Made by a program: the position numbers and the translations under genes. A DNA stretch of 64,000 bases, taken from the NCBI RefSeq assembly GCF_007995245.1, contig NZ_VCBA01000003.1:159256-223255 (forward strand), written 5' to 3'. This DNA comes from Tateyamaria sp. syn59 (GTDB taxonomy: Bacteria > Pseudomonadota > Alphaproteobacteria > Rhodobacterales > Rhodobacteraceae). This document shows, piece by piece, positions 25,656 through 33,224 of the stretch. The notes under the pieces are model-generated. The model had not been told where the DNA came from. It did no database searches and saw only the letters and a list, made by a program, of their open reading frames with translations. The first letter of the stretch is position 1, and each line of letters opens with the position of its first letter.

Positions 25656-25976
25656 GTGATTGATCCTGATCTGAGCCTTGCCGATCGCATCGCCGATCTG
25701 GTGGCCGCCGAAGCGCTGGATGCGCCGCGCGGGACCGCGGCCGAGCGGAACCTTGTGCAAGCCTTTGAGGATGCGCTTGTTCAGCCGTTTGAATGCACGG
25801 TGAACTTCAGCGGCGGCATCACGCAGCGCTGCTGGACCGTGACCCGCAGCGATGGTGCCTACCGCGTGGTATATTTGCCGCGCGCGGGTTACTTTTCGCT
25901 GTGTGTGGAGAGTGATTTCGGGCCCTTGGATATTGGGGTGCATGGGCCGGCGCTGGGGTGTTTTGCGAGCGTGTGA
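25656..25976 (+). CDS. Small unknown protein in the pyrimidine cluster
   Basis: A 106-residue protein beginning with GTG (MIDPDLSLADRIADLVAAEA). It is soluble, with a helical N-terminus and a beta-rich C-terminus (YRVVYLPRAGYFSLCVESDFGPLDIGV). There is no signal or membrane span. I do not recognise it. Its place between the ureidopropionase and dihydropyrimidinase genes, same strand, suggests an accessory role. The ribosome site is modest (GGGGTGG). Confidence 0.6.
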   Translation: MIDPDLSLADRIADLVAAEALDAPRGTAAERNLVQAFEDALVQPFECTVNFSGGITQRCWTVTRSDGAYRVVYLPRAGYFSLCVESDFGPLDIGVHGPALGCFASV

Positions 25977-25977
25977 C

Positions 25978-26021
25978 TGGGGCTTTGCCCCAGACCCCGT
26001 CGTATTTTTCGTCAGAAGAAA
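25978..26021. repeat. Composite intergenic repeat, partial copy C
   Basis: TGGGGC-TTT-GCCCCA hairpin, then CCCCGTCGTATTTTTCG and AGAAGAAAC. This is the second half of the element seen at 7788 and 19558, again right after a stop codon. Confidence 0.65.
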
Positions 26022-26043
26022 CAGCTGACAGAGGAGAGATGAC

Positions 26044-27504
26044 ATGACCAAGGTGATCAAAGGTGGGATGGTGTGTACGGCAGACCGGACCTGGAAGGCC
26101 GATGTGCTGGTCGAGGGCGAGGCCATCAAGCAGATTGGCGAAGATCTGGTGGGTGACGAGTATATCGACGCCGAGGGCGCCTATGTCATTCCCGGTGGCA
26201 TCGACCCGCACACGCATCTGGAGATGCCGTTTATGGGCACGACCGCCGCCGAGACGTTTGAGTCCGGCACATGGGCGGCTGCCGTCGGCGGGACTACGAT
26301 GGTTGTGGATTTCTGTCTGCCGGGGGCCGACGGGTCGATCAAGAACGCGATCAACGAATGGCACCGCAAATCCGCGCCGCAGATCTGTTCGGATGTCGGC
26401 TATCACATGGCGATCACGGGCTGGAACGAGAATGTCTTTAACGAGATGAAGGACGCCGTCGATATGGGCGTCAATTCCTTCAAGCATTTCATGGCCTATA
26501 AGGGTGCTTTGATGGTTGAGGATGACGAGATGTTCGCGTCCTTCCAGCGCTGTGCCGAGCTGGGTGCCTTGCCGATGGTCCATGCAGAGAATGGCGACGT
26601 GGTGGCGGCCCTGCAGGAGAAGTACTTCAATCAGGGGATCACGGGGCCAGAGGGCCACGCCTATTCCCGCCCGCCGGAGGTTGAAGGCGAGGCGGCCAAC
26701 CGTGCCATCATGATTGCGGATGCCGCCAATGTGCCGCTCTACATCGTGCATGTGTCCTGCGAGCAGGCGCATGAGGCGATCCGGCGCGCGCGGCAGAAGG
26801 GCATGCGCGTCTATGGCGAGCCGCTGATCCAGTTCCTGACGCTGGATGAGAGCGAGTATTTCAACAAGGATTGGGACCATGCCGCGCGGCGGGTGATGTC
26901 GCCACCCTTCCGGTCGAAGGATCATCAGGACTCGCTTTGGGCAGGCCTGCAGGCTGGGTCGCTGCAGGTGGTGGCGACGGACCATGCGGCCTTTAATACC
27001 GAGCAGAAGCGGGCAGGGCGTGACGATTTCCGCATCATTCCCAACGGCTCGAACGGGTTGGAGGAGCGGTTGGCCGTGCTCTGGACCGAAGGGGTGGAGA
27101 CAGGGCGTCTGACGCCGAACGAATTTGTGGCCTGTACCTCGACCAATGTGGCCAAGATCCTGAACATCTATCCGAAGAAGGGGGCACTGGTCGAGGGGGC
27201 CGATGCGGATATCGTGGTGTGGGATCCGAAGATCACCAAGACGATTTCGCCTGCCAATCACCACTCGGTGCTGGATTACAACGTCTTCGAAGGGTTCGAA
27301 GTCAAGGCGCAGTCGCGGTATACGCTGAGCCGGGGCGAGGTGATCTGGGCCTGGGGCCAGAATTCGCAGCCGCAGCCCGGTCGGGGCAAGTTCGTGCCGC
27401 GCCCGGCCTTCCCGTCGGCGTCGGTGGCGCTGTCGAAGTGGAAAGCGCTGACGGCGCCGAAGATGATCGAGCGCGATCCGTTGAATATTCCGGCGGGGAT
27501 TTGA
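26044..27504 (+). CDS. hydA: Dihydropyrimidinase
   Basis: A 486-residue cyclic amidohydrolase that opens dihydrouracil/dihydrothymine to the N-carbamoyl amino acid, the second pathway step. Metal ligands are GIDPHTHLEMPF (HxH), the carbamylated Lys region NSFKHFMAYKGAL, MVHAENGD, YIVHVSCEQA and the Asp in VATDHAAF. Length is typical. GAGGAGAG precedes the ATG. Its stop overlaps the next start (TGATG). Confidence 0.96.
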   Translation: MTKVIKGGMVCTADRTWKADVLVEGEAIKQIGEDLVGDEYIDAEGAYVIPGGIDPHTHLEMPFMGTTAAETFESGTWAAAVGGTTMVVDFCLPGADGSIKNAINEWHRKSAPQICSDVGYHMAITGWNENVFNEMKDAVDMGVNSFKHFMAYKGALMVEDDEMFASFQRCAELGALPMVHAENGDVVAALQEKYFNQGITGPEGHAYSRPPEVEGEAANRAIMIADAANVPLYIVHVSCEQAHEAIRRARQKGMRVYGEPLIQFLTLDESEYFNKDWDHAARRVMSPPFRSKDHQDSLWAGLQAGSLQVVATDHAAFNTEQKRAGRDDFRIIPNGSNGLEERLAVLWTEGVETGRLTPNEFVACTSTNVAKILNIYPKKGALVEGADADIVVWDPKITKTISPANHHSVLDYNVFEGFEVKAQSRYTLSRGEVIWAWGQNSQPQPGRGKFVPRPAFPSASVALSKWKALTAPKMIERDPLNIPAGI

Positions 27505-28148
27505 TGGGCGCGGACTGGACCACCCATTTTGCGGATGCGCGGGGGCGGCTCAAACCCTGGCGCGGCTCGATCGAAGCGGCCATTGCGCGCACGCATAAGC
27601 GGGTGAGAGACCGCGTGGCTGTAGAACAGTTGGACATCGTGGTGCAGGACAGCCCGCGGGTCATCCGCGAGCTCGGGCATGTGGGTTTTGCTCCGAATGG
27701 GTGGATGGTCTACCTGTCCTTCGATCCCGAGGCAGATGCCTTCGAGAGCAATCTGGATACGCCTTTGGAGCGGACCCTGGCGCATGAGATCAACCATATT
27801 CTGCGTTGGCGTGGGCCGGGATACGGTGCGACATTGGGCGAAGCCTTGATCAGTGAGGGACTGGCCGGTGTCTTTGTGCGCGACCTCTACGCATCTCCGC
27901 CGGAGCCCTGGGAATGCGCGTTGGGTGATACCGCGGCTCTGGCCGATCAGGTTATCGCGGAGTGGGACCAGGCGTATGACCATGGGGAGTGGTTCTTTGG
28001 CACCGGGCAACATCCGGTTTGGGCGGGTTACACCATCGGTTACCGGATCGTGGCTTATCATGCGGACAACGCGATGGATGATATTGTTGCGCTGACCACG
28101 CGTCCCGCATCGGATTTCAAGACATTGGCAAGACTGGCCCTGCAGTGA
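27504..28148 (+). CDS. DUF2268-type putative zinc protease
   Basis: A 214-residue protein with a zinc-protease signature TLAHEINHILRWRG (HExxH-type, about residues 92-105) and a later GEALISEGLAGVF with a candidate third ligand Glu. This layout fits the DUF2268 predicted Zn-dependent protease family. There is no signal peptide, so it would be cytosolic. ATG 27504 overlaps the dihydropyrimidinase stop by one nt, and its own stop overlaps the ABC ATPase start (GTGA), so it is embedded in the operon. Its role there is unknown. Confidence 0.82.
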   Translation: MGADWTTHFADARGRLKPWRGSIEAAIARTHKRVRDRVAVEQLDIVVQDSPRVIRELGHVGFAPNGWMVYLSFDPEADAFESNLDTPLERTLAHEINHILRWRGPGYGATLGEALISEGLAGVFVRDLYASPPEPWECALGDTAALADQVIAEWDQAYDHGEWFFGTGQHPVWAGYTIGYRIVAYHADNAMDDIVALTTRPASDFKTLARLALQ

Positions 28149-28927
28149 CGACACAGAACGTAGTTCAAGCCAAATCGCTAGATTTGACGTTTCAAACCAA
28201 TGACGGTCCTGTCCATGCGCTAAAGGGTGTTTCACTGGATATCGCCAAGGGCGACTTCGTGTCCTTCATCGGGCCCTCGGGCTGTGGCAAGACGACCTTT
28301 CTGCGTTGCATGGCGGATCTGGAGCAGCCCACTGGCGGCGCCATCACCGTGAACGGAACCACGCCAGAGGAGGCCCGGAAGTCTCGCGCTTATGGTTACG
28401 TGTTTCAGGCGGCGGGGCTTTATCCCTGGCGGACGATTGGACGCAATATCTCGCTGCCATTGGAGATCATGGGGTATTCCAAAGCGGAGCAGGCCGACCG
28501 AGTGGCGCGGACGCTGGAACTGGTGGAGCTCTCGGGCTTTGAAAAGAAATTCCCCTGGCAACTCTCCGGCGGCATGCAGCAGCGCGCGTCGATTGCACGC
28601 GCGCTGGCTTTTGATGCGGACATCCTGCTGATGGACGAGCCCTTTGGTGCGCTCGACGAGATTGTGCGCGATCACCTGAACGAGCAGTTGTTGCAGCTTT
28701 GGGCGCGGACAGAGAAAACCATCGCTTTTGTCACCCACTCGATCCCCGAGGCGGTGTATCTGTCGACCAAGATCGTTGTGATGTCGCCGCGCCCCGGACG
28801 GATCACGGATGTGATCGAGAGCACGCTGCCGCGGGAGCGACCTTTGGATATTCGGGAAAGCCCCGAGTTCCTGCAGATTGCGCACCGGGTGCGGGACGGG
28901 TTGCGGGCGGGGCATGCCTATGACTGA
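28145..28927 (+). CDS. ABC transporter ATPase (probable pyrimidine uptake)
   Basis: A 260-residue ATPase of the nitrate/taurine/NMT1 class: Walker A FIGPSGCGKTTFLR, signature LSGGMQQRASIARAL, Walker B ILLMDEPFGALD, switch His FVTHSIPEA. Start GTG 28145 overlaps the upstream stop. With the two permeases and the binding protein downstream it forms a complete importer. A pyrimidine or pyrimidine-breakdown substrate is inferred from the operon only. Confidence 0.93.
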   Translation: MTTQNVVQAKSLDLTFQTNDGPVHALKGVSLDIAKGDFVSFIGPSGCGKTTFLRCMADLEQPTGGAITVNGTTPEEARKSRAYGYVFQAAGLYPWRTIGRNISLPLEIMGYSKAEQADRVARTLELVELSGFEKKFPWQLSGGMQQRASIARALAFDADILLMDEPFGALDEIVRDHLNEQLLQLWARTEKTIAFVTHSIPEAVYLSTKIVVMSPRPGRITDVIESTLPRERPLDIRESPEFLQIAHRVRDGLRAGHAYD

Positions 28928-28940
28928 GGTTCGGCATTTG

Positions 28941-28982
28941 GCGGATCGGCCCTCCGGGGGCGGTTTTTCTGGCGAAATGAAG
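28941..28982 (+). repeat. 42-bp dispersed repeat, copy 2
   Basis: Matches 2601-2642 at 40 of 42 positions. It lies in the 69-nt gap between the ATPase and first permease genes, 14 nt before the permease GTG. Confidence 0.75.
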
Positions 28983-28996
28983 CAGGGGCGTTTGTA

Positions 28997-29929
28997 GTGA
29001 AGTCGGTGTTCCCTGTTCTGACTGTTTTGGCCGTGATTGTCGGGATCTGGTACCTGGCCGTGGCCCCCATGAACGTGCGCGTGGCGCTGGATCAGGCGGA
29101 GCGGGCGGGGGCGGCTGTTGTGCCGGAAGGGTCTGTGCCGCGCCGCGACGTGTCGGTATGGCGGCTGATGCTGGACAATTCGGAGCATGTGGGGCTGGGC
29201 TACGCCCTGGAACGGCCTCGGTTGCCGACGCCTGCGCAGGTGGGGCAGGAGTTGTGGAAAACCACGGGCGAGATGGTGGCCAAGGGCCGGCCCTGGTCGA
29301 AGCGGGGGCTGATTTACCACAGTTGGATCACTTTGCAATCGACGCTGTGGGGGTTTGCTCTGGGCACGCTTCTGGGCATCGTAGGAGCGGTGGCCATTGT
29401 CTACTCCCGGACCGCGCAGTTGAGCCTTATGCCCTGGGCCATCATTAGTCAGACCATTCCCATTGTGGCGCTGGCGCCGATGATCATTGTCCTGTCTTCT
29501 CAGGTCGGGATCGAGGGGCGGGGGGTACCGAAGGCGGTGATTTCGGCGTATTTGTGTTTCTTCCCGGTGCTCGTGGGCATGGTGAAGGGGCTGCGGGCGC
29601 CGGACACGTCGCAGCTTGATCTGCTCAGGACCTATAACGCCAGCGGGTTGCAGAGTTTCCTGCGCCTGCGTCTGCCAGCCTCGGTGCCCTATCTGTTCAC
29701 TTCGCTGAAGGTCGGGATTGCGGCCGCACTTGTGGGGACAATCGTGGGCGAGTTGCCAACGGGGGCTATTTCCGGCCTCGGCGCGCGTATTCTGATCGGG
29801 GACCAGTTCGGCACGCCTCTGGCAATCTGGTCGGCGCTGTTTGCTGCGGCGGTGCTGGCGGGGGCGCTGGTGACATTGCTTGACGTGATCCAGCGCGTGA
29901 CACTGAAGCGCATGGGGATGGCAACATGA
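28997..29929 (+). CDS. ABC transporter permease 1
   Basis: A 310-residue membrane protein with an N-terminal helix (FPVLTVLAVIVGIWYLAVAP), an unusual soluble insert of about 80 residues, then the BPD_transp_1 core. The ATPase-docking loop is in TYNASGLQSFLRLRLPASVPYLF. GTG start at 28997. Its stop overlaps the second permease start (ATGA). Confidence 0.9.
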   Translation: MKSVFPVLTVLAVIVGIWYLAVAPMNVRVALDQAERAGAAVVPEGSVPRRDVSVWRLMLDNSEHVGLGYALERPRLPTPAQVGQELWKTTGEMVAKGRPWSKRGLIYHSWITLQSTLWGFALGTLLGIVGAVAIVYSRTAQLSLMPWAIISQTIPIVALAPMIIVLSSQVGIEGRGVPKAVISAYLCFFPVLVGMVKGLRAPDTSQLDLLRTYNASGLQSFLRLRLPASVPYLFTSLKVGIAAALVGTIVGELPTGAISGLGARILIGDQFGTPLAIWSALFAAAVLAGALVTLLDVIQRVTLKRMGMAT

Positions 29930-30765
29930 TGTGGCTGGTCCTTGCGCTTGTGGCCTGGCTGGGCGGGTGGGCTTCGAACGCTTGGCTCGCGCGCCGGGGC
30001 GAGATCCGCGCGGTGCGCATTGCCGTGCCCGTGATCTTTGGCCTGACGCTGCTGGTGATCTGGGAAGGGCTGGTGCGTGGCTTCGGCGTCTCACCCGTGA
30101 TCCTGCCCGCGCCCTCGACGGTGGCGCAGACCTTTGCCGCATCCACTGACATTTTGTGGATCGACTTCCAACAAACCGTGCTCAAGGGTGCGCTGCGGGG
30201 CTTTGCCATCGGAGCCATCGCCGCCTTTGTTGCCGCAATCGCCATCGACCGGTCGGCGTTCCTGACACGCGGCCTGCTGCCCATCGGCAATTTCGTCGCC
30301 GCCCTGCCCATCGTCGGCATCGCGCCCATCATGGTGAACTGGTTCGGCTTTGACTGGCAGTCGAAGGCGGCTGTGGTTGTGGTGATGGTGTTCTTCCCCA
30401 TCCTCGTGAACACTGTGCAGGGCTTGAACGAAGCCAGCGCCATGCAGCGCGACCTGATGCGGACCTATGCGGCGGGCTACTGGCAGACGCTCATCCGCCT
30501 GCGCCTGCCCGCTGCCATGCCGTTCATCTTCAACGGACTGAAAATCGCCACCACGCTGGCGCTCATCGGGGCCATCGTTGCCGAATATTTCGGCTCCCCC
30601 ACGCGCGGCATGGGATTTCGCATCTCGACCGGCGTCGGCAGCTTGAGCATCGACCTCGTCTGGGCTGAAATCGCCGTCGCAGCTTTGGCAGGCACGGCGC
30701 TTTATGGCATCGTGGCCTGGATCGAAAAGAGGGTGACCTTCTGGCACCCGTCACAACGCGGATAA
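29926..30765 (+). CDS. ABC transporter permease 2
   Basis: A 279-residue permease, again with the BPD_transp_1 fold and an EAA-type docking segment TYAAGYWQTLIRLRLPAAMPF. N-terminal helices are MWLVLALVAWLGGWASN and IFGLTLLVIWEGLVRG. It overlaps permease 1 by 4 nt and precedes the binding protein by 23 nt. A heterodimeric channel with permease 1 is expected. Confidence 0.92.
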   Translation: MMWLVLALVAWLGGWASNAWLARRGEIRAVRIAVPVIFGLTLLVIWEGLVRGFGVSPVILPAPSTVAQTFAASTDILWIDFQQTVLKGALRGFAIGAIAAFVAAIAIDRSAFLTRGLLPIGNFVAALPIVGIAPIMVNWFGFDWQSKAAVVVVMVFFPILVNTVQGLNEASAMQRDLMRTYAAGYWQTLIRLRLPAAMPFIFNGLKIATTLALIGAIVAEYFGSPTRGMGFRISTGVGSLSIDLVWAEIAVAALAGTALYGIVAWIEKRVTFWHPSQRG

Positions 30766-30788
30766 CAAAACCAACCTCGGAGGGTATC

Positions 30789-31769
30789 ATGAAAATCAAA
30801 GCAACTCTGGCAGCGCTGTCGCTGACCGCCACGGGTGCATGGGCGGCGGATGACGTCACCTTGCAGCTGAAATGGGTCACGCAGGCGCAGTTCGCGGGCT
30901 ACTACGTGGCGCTGGAAAAAGGGTTCTACGATGAAGAAGACCTGAACGTCACCATCAAGCCCGGTGGCCCCGACATCGCGCCCACGCAAGTGCTGGCCGG
31001 CGGCGGTGCCGACGTCACGGTGGAGTGGATGCCAGCTGCCCTCGCAGCCCGCGAAAAGGGCCTGCCCATGGTCAACATCGCGCAGCCGTTCAAGTCCTCG
31101 GGCATGATGCTGACCTGCCGTAAGGATGCCGGGGTCGAGACCACCGCTGACTTCCCCGGCAAGACGCTCGGCGTTTGGTTCTTTGGCAACGAATTCCCGT
31201 TCCTGTCGTGGATGAGCCAGCTTGAGATCCCCACCGACGGCTCTGACAACGGCGTCGAGGTGCTGAAGCAGGGCTTTAACGTCGATCCGATCCTGAACGG
31301 GCAGGCGGCCTGCGTGTCCACCATGACCTACAACGAATACTGGCAGGTCATTGATGCAGGGCTCACGCCCGAAGAACTGACCGTCTTCAAATACGAAGAC
31401 AACGGCGTCGCGACGCTCGAAGACGGGCTTTACGTGCTCGAGGAAAACCTCACCGACCCGGCCTTCGAGGACAAGATGGTCCGCTTCGTCCGCGCCTCCA
31501 TGAAAGGCTGGAAATATGCCGAGGAGAACCCGGACGAGGCCGCAATGATCGTACTGGAGTATGACGAGACCGGCGCCCAGACCGAAAAACACCAGAAGCG
31601 GATGATGGGTGAGGTGGCCAAGCTGACCGCCGGGTCCAACGGCGCGCTGGAGCCTGCCGACTACGAACGTACGGTTGAATCGCTGCTGGCGGGCGGGTCG
31701 GATCCGGTGATCACCGCCGCGCCCGAGGGCGCATGGACGCACCAGATCACGGACAAGGCGCTGAACTAA
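30789..31769 (+). CDS. ABC transporter substrate-binding protein, NMT1/THI5-like
   Basis: A 326-residue periplasmic protein with a Sec signal (MKIKATLAALSLTATGAWA, cleavage before ADD). The start of the mature part, VTLQLKWVTQAQFAGYYVAL, is typical of NMT1/THI5-like binding proteins, which bind pyrimidine-like or small aromatic ligands. A strong terminator follows at 31792-31820, marking the end of the pyrimidine operon. GGAGG lies 6 nt before the ATG. Confidence 0.93.
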   Translation: MKIKATLAALSLTATGAWAADDVTLQLKWVTQAQFAGYYVALEKGFYDEEDLNVTIKPGGPDIAPTQVLAGGGADVTVEWMPAALAAREKGLPMVNIAQPFKSSGMMLTCRKDAGVETTADFPGKTLGVWFFGNEFPFLSWMSQLEIPTDGSDNGVEVLKQGFNVDPILNGQAACVSTMTYNEYWQVIDAGLTPEELTVFKYEDNGVATLEDGLYVLEENLTDPAFEDKMVRFVRASMKGWKYAEENPDEAAMIVLEYDETGAQTEKHQKRMMGEVAKLTAGSNGALEPADYERTVESLLAGGSDPVITAAPEGAWTHQITDKALN

Positions 31770-31791
31770 AAGCGGTTTTCATCGCATCGGC

Positions 31792-31820
31792 AAAGGCCAG
31801 CCTGCGGGCTGGCCTTTTTT
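31792..31820 (+). terminator. Rho-independent terminator after the pyrimidine operon
   Basis: GGCCAGCC (31795-31802), loop TGCG, GGCTGGCC (31807-31814), then TTTTTT; flanking AAA can also pair with TTT. 23 nt after the binding-protein stop codon. Confidence 0.95.
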
Positions 31821-31886
31821 GTTGGCAAAACTGGACGTGCGCGGGTTTTGACCCATGTAGTTGCCGAGCAAGGGAGTGCGCACCAC

Positions 31887-32150
31887 ATGACACGTATGGA
31901 AAATTTGCAACCGAACCTCGATGAGCAACAGCGCATGGACGCGCGGTACCAGGCTGCGATGGCCTCGATCAACCGCGAGAAGGTGGCGCGAGAGAAGAGC
32001 GGCTATGTCGTGATGTCGGCGGCTATGAATTACGGCGAAGGATCGATTGGGGATGGGCTTTTTGGCAAGATCAGCCATGCGGCGAAGCTGTTTATGATCG
32101 CGTTTGCGTTTGGCCTGCCGGTGGTGCTGGTTTGGGCTTATTTGTTGTAG
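31887..32150 (+). CDS. Small protein with C-terminal membrane helix
   Basis: An 87-residue protein: a charged N-terminal half (ENLQPNLDEQQRMDARYQAA) that may be helical, and a hydrophobic C-terminal segment KLFMIAFAFGLPVVLVWAYLL, so probably tail-anchored in the inner membrane. AGGGAG stands 10 nt before the ATG at 31887; an earlier in-frame codon exists at 31848. Not recognised. Confidence 0.6.
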   Translation: MTRMENLQPNLDEQQRMDARYQAAMASINREKVAREKSGYVVMSAAMNYGEGSIGDGLFGKISHAAKLFMIAFAFGLPVVLVWAYLL

Positions 32151-32183
32151 AGACGCGATGTGGTGAGCCAGTCCGTCCGCGGC

Positions 32184-32801
32184 TCACTTCATTTTTTTGA
32201 ACTCGAATTCTTTCATGAACTTGCCTAAATCAATGGAGCCCCAACACTTCTGTTTTAGGTGCCATCCGTGCGGAGGGAACGCAGCGTGAATTACCTTCTT
32301 ACCTTTGTTTTGGAGAATTTCGGCAGCTGGAACAAAGTCTTGGTCTGAGGTCACCAAAACAGCCACATCGTAGGCATCCTCCCAAGCTAAGCTCACCAAG
32401 TCTGTAGCAAGCCTCGTATCAACACCCTTTTCTTCTGTCCCTCGCATGTCAGACGAACAAGATGCGCATTTTTCAACGCTAGTGTGGCACTTTGGGCAAG
32501 AAGGATAGCCTTTTTTCTTTGTCCTAGGTTTGAACTGAGCGTTTACTCCGGGGAAAGTATCAAGAACGCTAGTTGCCCAGTTCTTCAGGCGGTTCTCTGT
32601 GTTTGCATTGTATGAGCCGTACACATTCATGCCCGCGTAGACCACCAGCGCACTGGGATCAATTAGTGCGCCAGCCTCACGTGTGAGTATCTTGGGGAAT
32701 CGTTTCCAATCCGTCGAAAACTTTTGTTGTTTTTCCTGCGCGCTAAGCGTGTAGTTCCAAAAGTCCGCAAACACGTGAACTCGATATTCTGTGCGGTCCA
32801 T
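32184..32801 (-). CDS. NYN-domain (LabA/DUF88-like) putative ribonuclease with zinc-ribbon insert
   Basis: A 205-residue PIN-like protein. Acidic residues expected at the nuclease centre are D13 (FADFWNYT), D128/D134 (VDTRLATDLVSLA) and D153/D155 (TSDQDFVP). A CPKC (102-105) and CASC (112-115) pair in the middle looks like a zinc ribbon. There is no signal. The start at 32801 has GTGGAG 6 nt upstream; an upstream GTG at 32813 is less likely. Base composition is visibly more AT-rich than neighbours, suggesting transfer. RNA processing or defence roles are known for NYN proteins, but none is proven here. Confidence 0.82.
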   Translation of the reverse strand: MDRTEYRVHVFADFWNYTLSAQEKQQKFSTDWKRFPKILTREAGALIDPSALVVYAGMNVYGSYNANTENRLKNWATSVLDTFPGVNAQFKPRTKKKGYPSCPKCHTSVEKCASCSSDMRGTEEKGVDTRLATDLVSLAWEDAYDVAVLVTSDQDFVPAAEILQNKGKKVIHAAFPPHGWHLKQKCWGSIDLGKFMKEFEFKKMK

Positions 32802-32907
32802 CTTTGACTCCACTATCTGTAGCGCTGAGATCGTAGCGGTAACACCTTGGCAACTTATTGCCTACATAATTCCTTGACCTCGGCACATTTTGTGTCCACA
32901 TACAAAT

Positions 32908-32990
32908 CAACAGAGCCCCTCGAACTGCGCCGGATACACGGGTTATCGTTAGTTCGGGTAATCATTAAGAGCACCTTCGGGTGCTCTTTT
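32908..32990 (+). ncRNA. Candidate small RNA with own promoter and terminator
   Basis: TTGACC (32874-32879), a 17-nt spacer and CACATA (32897-32902) form a moderate promoter. An orphan intrinsic terminator AGAGCACC-TTCG-GGTGCTCT-TTTCT lies at 32968-32990, with no coding gene reading into it on the plus strand. The transcript would be about 80 nt. Predicted from signals only. Confidence 0.35.
32968..32990 (+). terminator. Orphan intrinsic terminator
   Basis: Perfect 8-bp stem (AGAGCACC/GGTGCTCT) with the stable TTCG tetraloop followed by TTTCTGTTT. The nearest upstream plus-strand gene ends 818 nt away. Confidence 0.8.
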
Positions 32991-33017
32991 CTGTTTCAGT
33001 GAGATTGAACTGGTCGC

Positions 33018-33045
33018 TATGCAATACGCTAGCTTGCATATTTTT
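33018..33045 (+). terminator. Second hairpin with T-run
   Basis: TATGCAA (33018-33024)/TTGCATA (33034-33040), 9-nt loop, then TTTTT. An AT-rich stem, so weaker than the terminator just before it. It may be a backup or a remnant. Confidence 0.45.
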
Positions 33046-33148
33046 GAGAGGTGTTACTCGTAGCTCGCCGTCGACTGTCTTACATGTAAGCTATACCCAA
33101 CGGAGTGCCGCTACGCGCATTTGCTACGCAAAAACTCTTTCGCGCACG

Positions 33149-33224
33149 CCTTGAACCCAAAAGCCTGCACAAGAAATTCGTTCAGCGAACGAATTTCTTG
33201 TGCTTGAGCCTTTTGGGTTCAAGG
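33149..33224. repeat. Inverted duplication of the ettA 3' end
   Basis: Inner arms 33167-33183 and 33187-33203 pair over 17 bp without mismatch around a 3-nt loop. Outer arms 33149-33162 and 33211-33224 pair over 14 bp, separated by a short unmatched segment. The right arm is the last coding stretch of ettA; the left arm lies beyond its stop codon. There is no T-run close enough for a standard terminator. Confidence 0.85.

Larger units (their letters stand above)
32802..33181. other. AT-rich gene-free stretch between the NYN gene and ettA
   Basis: A 380-nt stretch without a convincing coding frame. It contains a possible promoter and orphan terminator (32874-32990), a second hairpin with T-run (33018-33045), a perfect palindrome CTTACATGTAAG at 33079-33090, and the left half of the inverted duplication of the ettA end. 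Confidence 0.6.

Noticed and set aside
25819-27264. 481-codon minus-strand frame opposite hydA
   Set aside because: Antisense shadow of dihydropyrimidinase; no domain or signal.
28232-30142. 636-codon minus-strand frame opposite the ABC genes
   Set aside because: Highly basic low-information translation; all ABC motifs are on the plus strand.
32160-33190. Complete genomic island with attachment sites
   Set aside because: No integrase, tRNA target or direct repeat at the two ends was found; only composition and the inverted duplication suggest an insertion.
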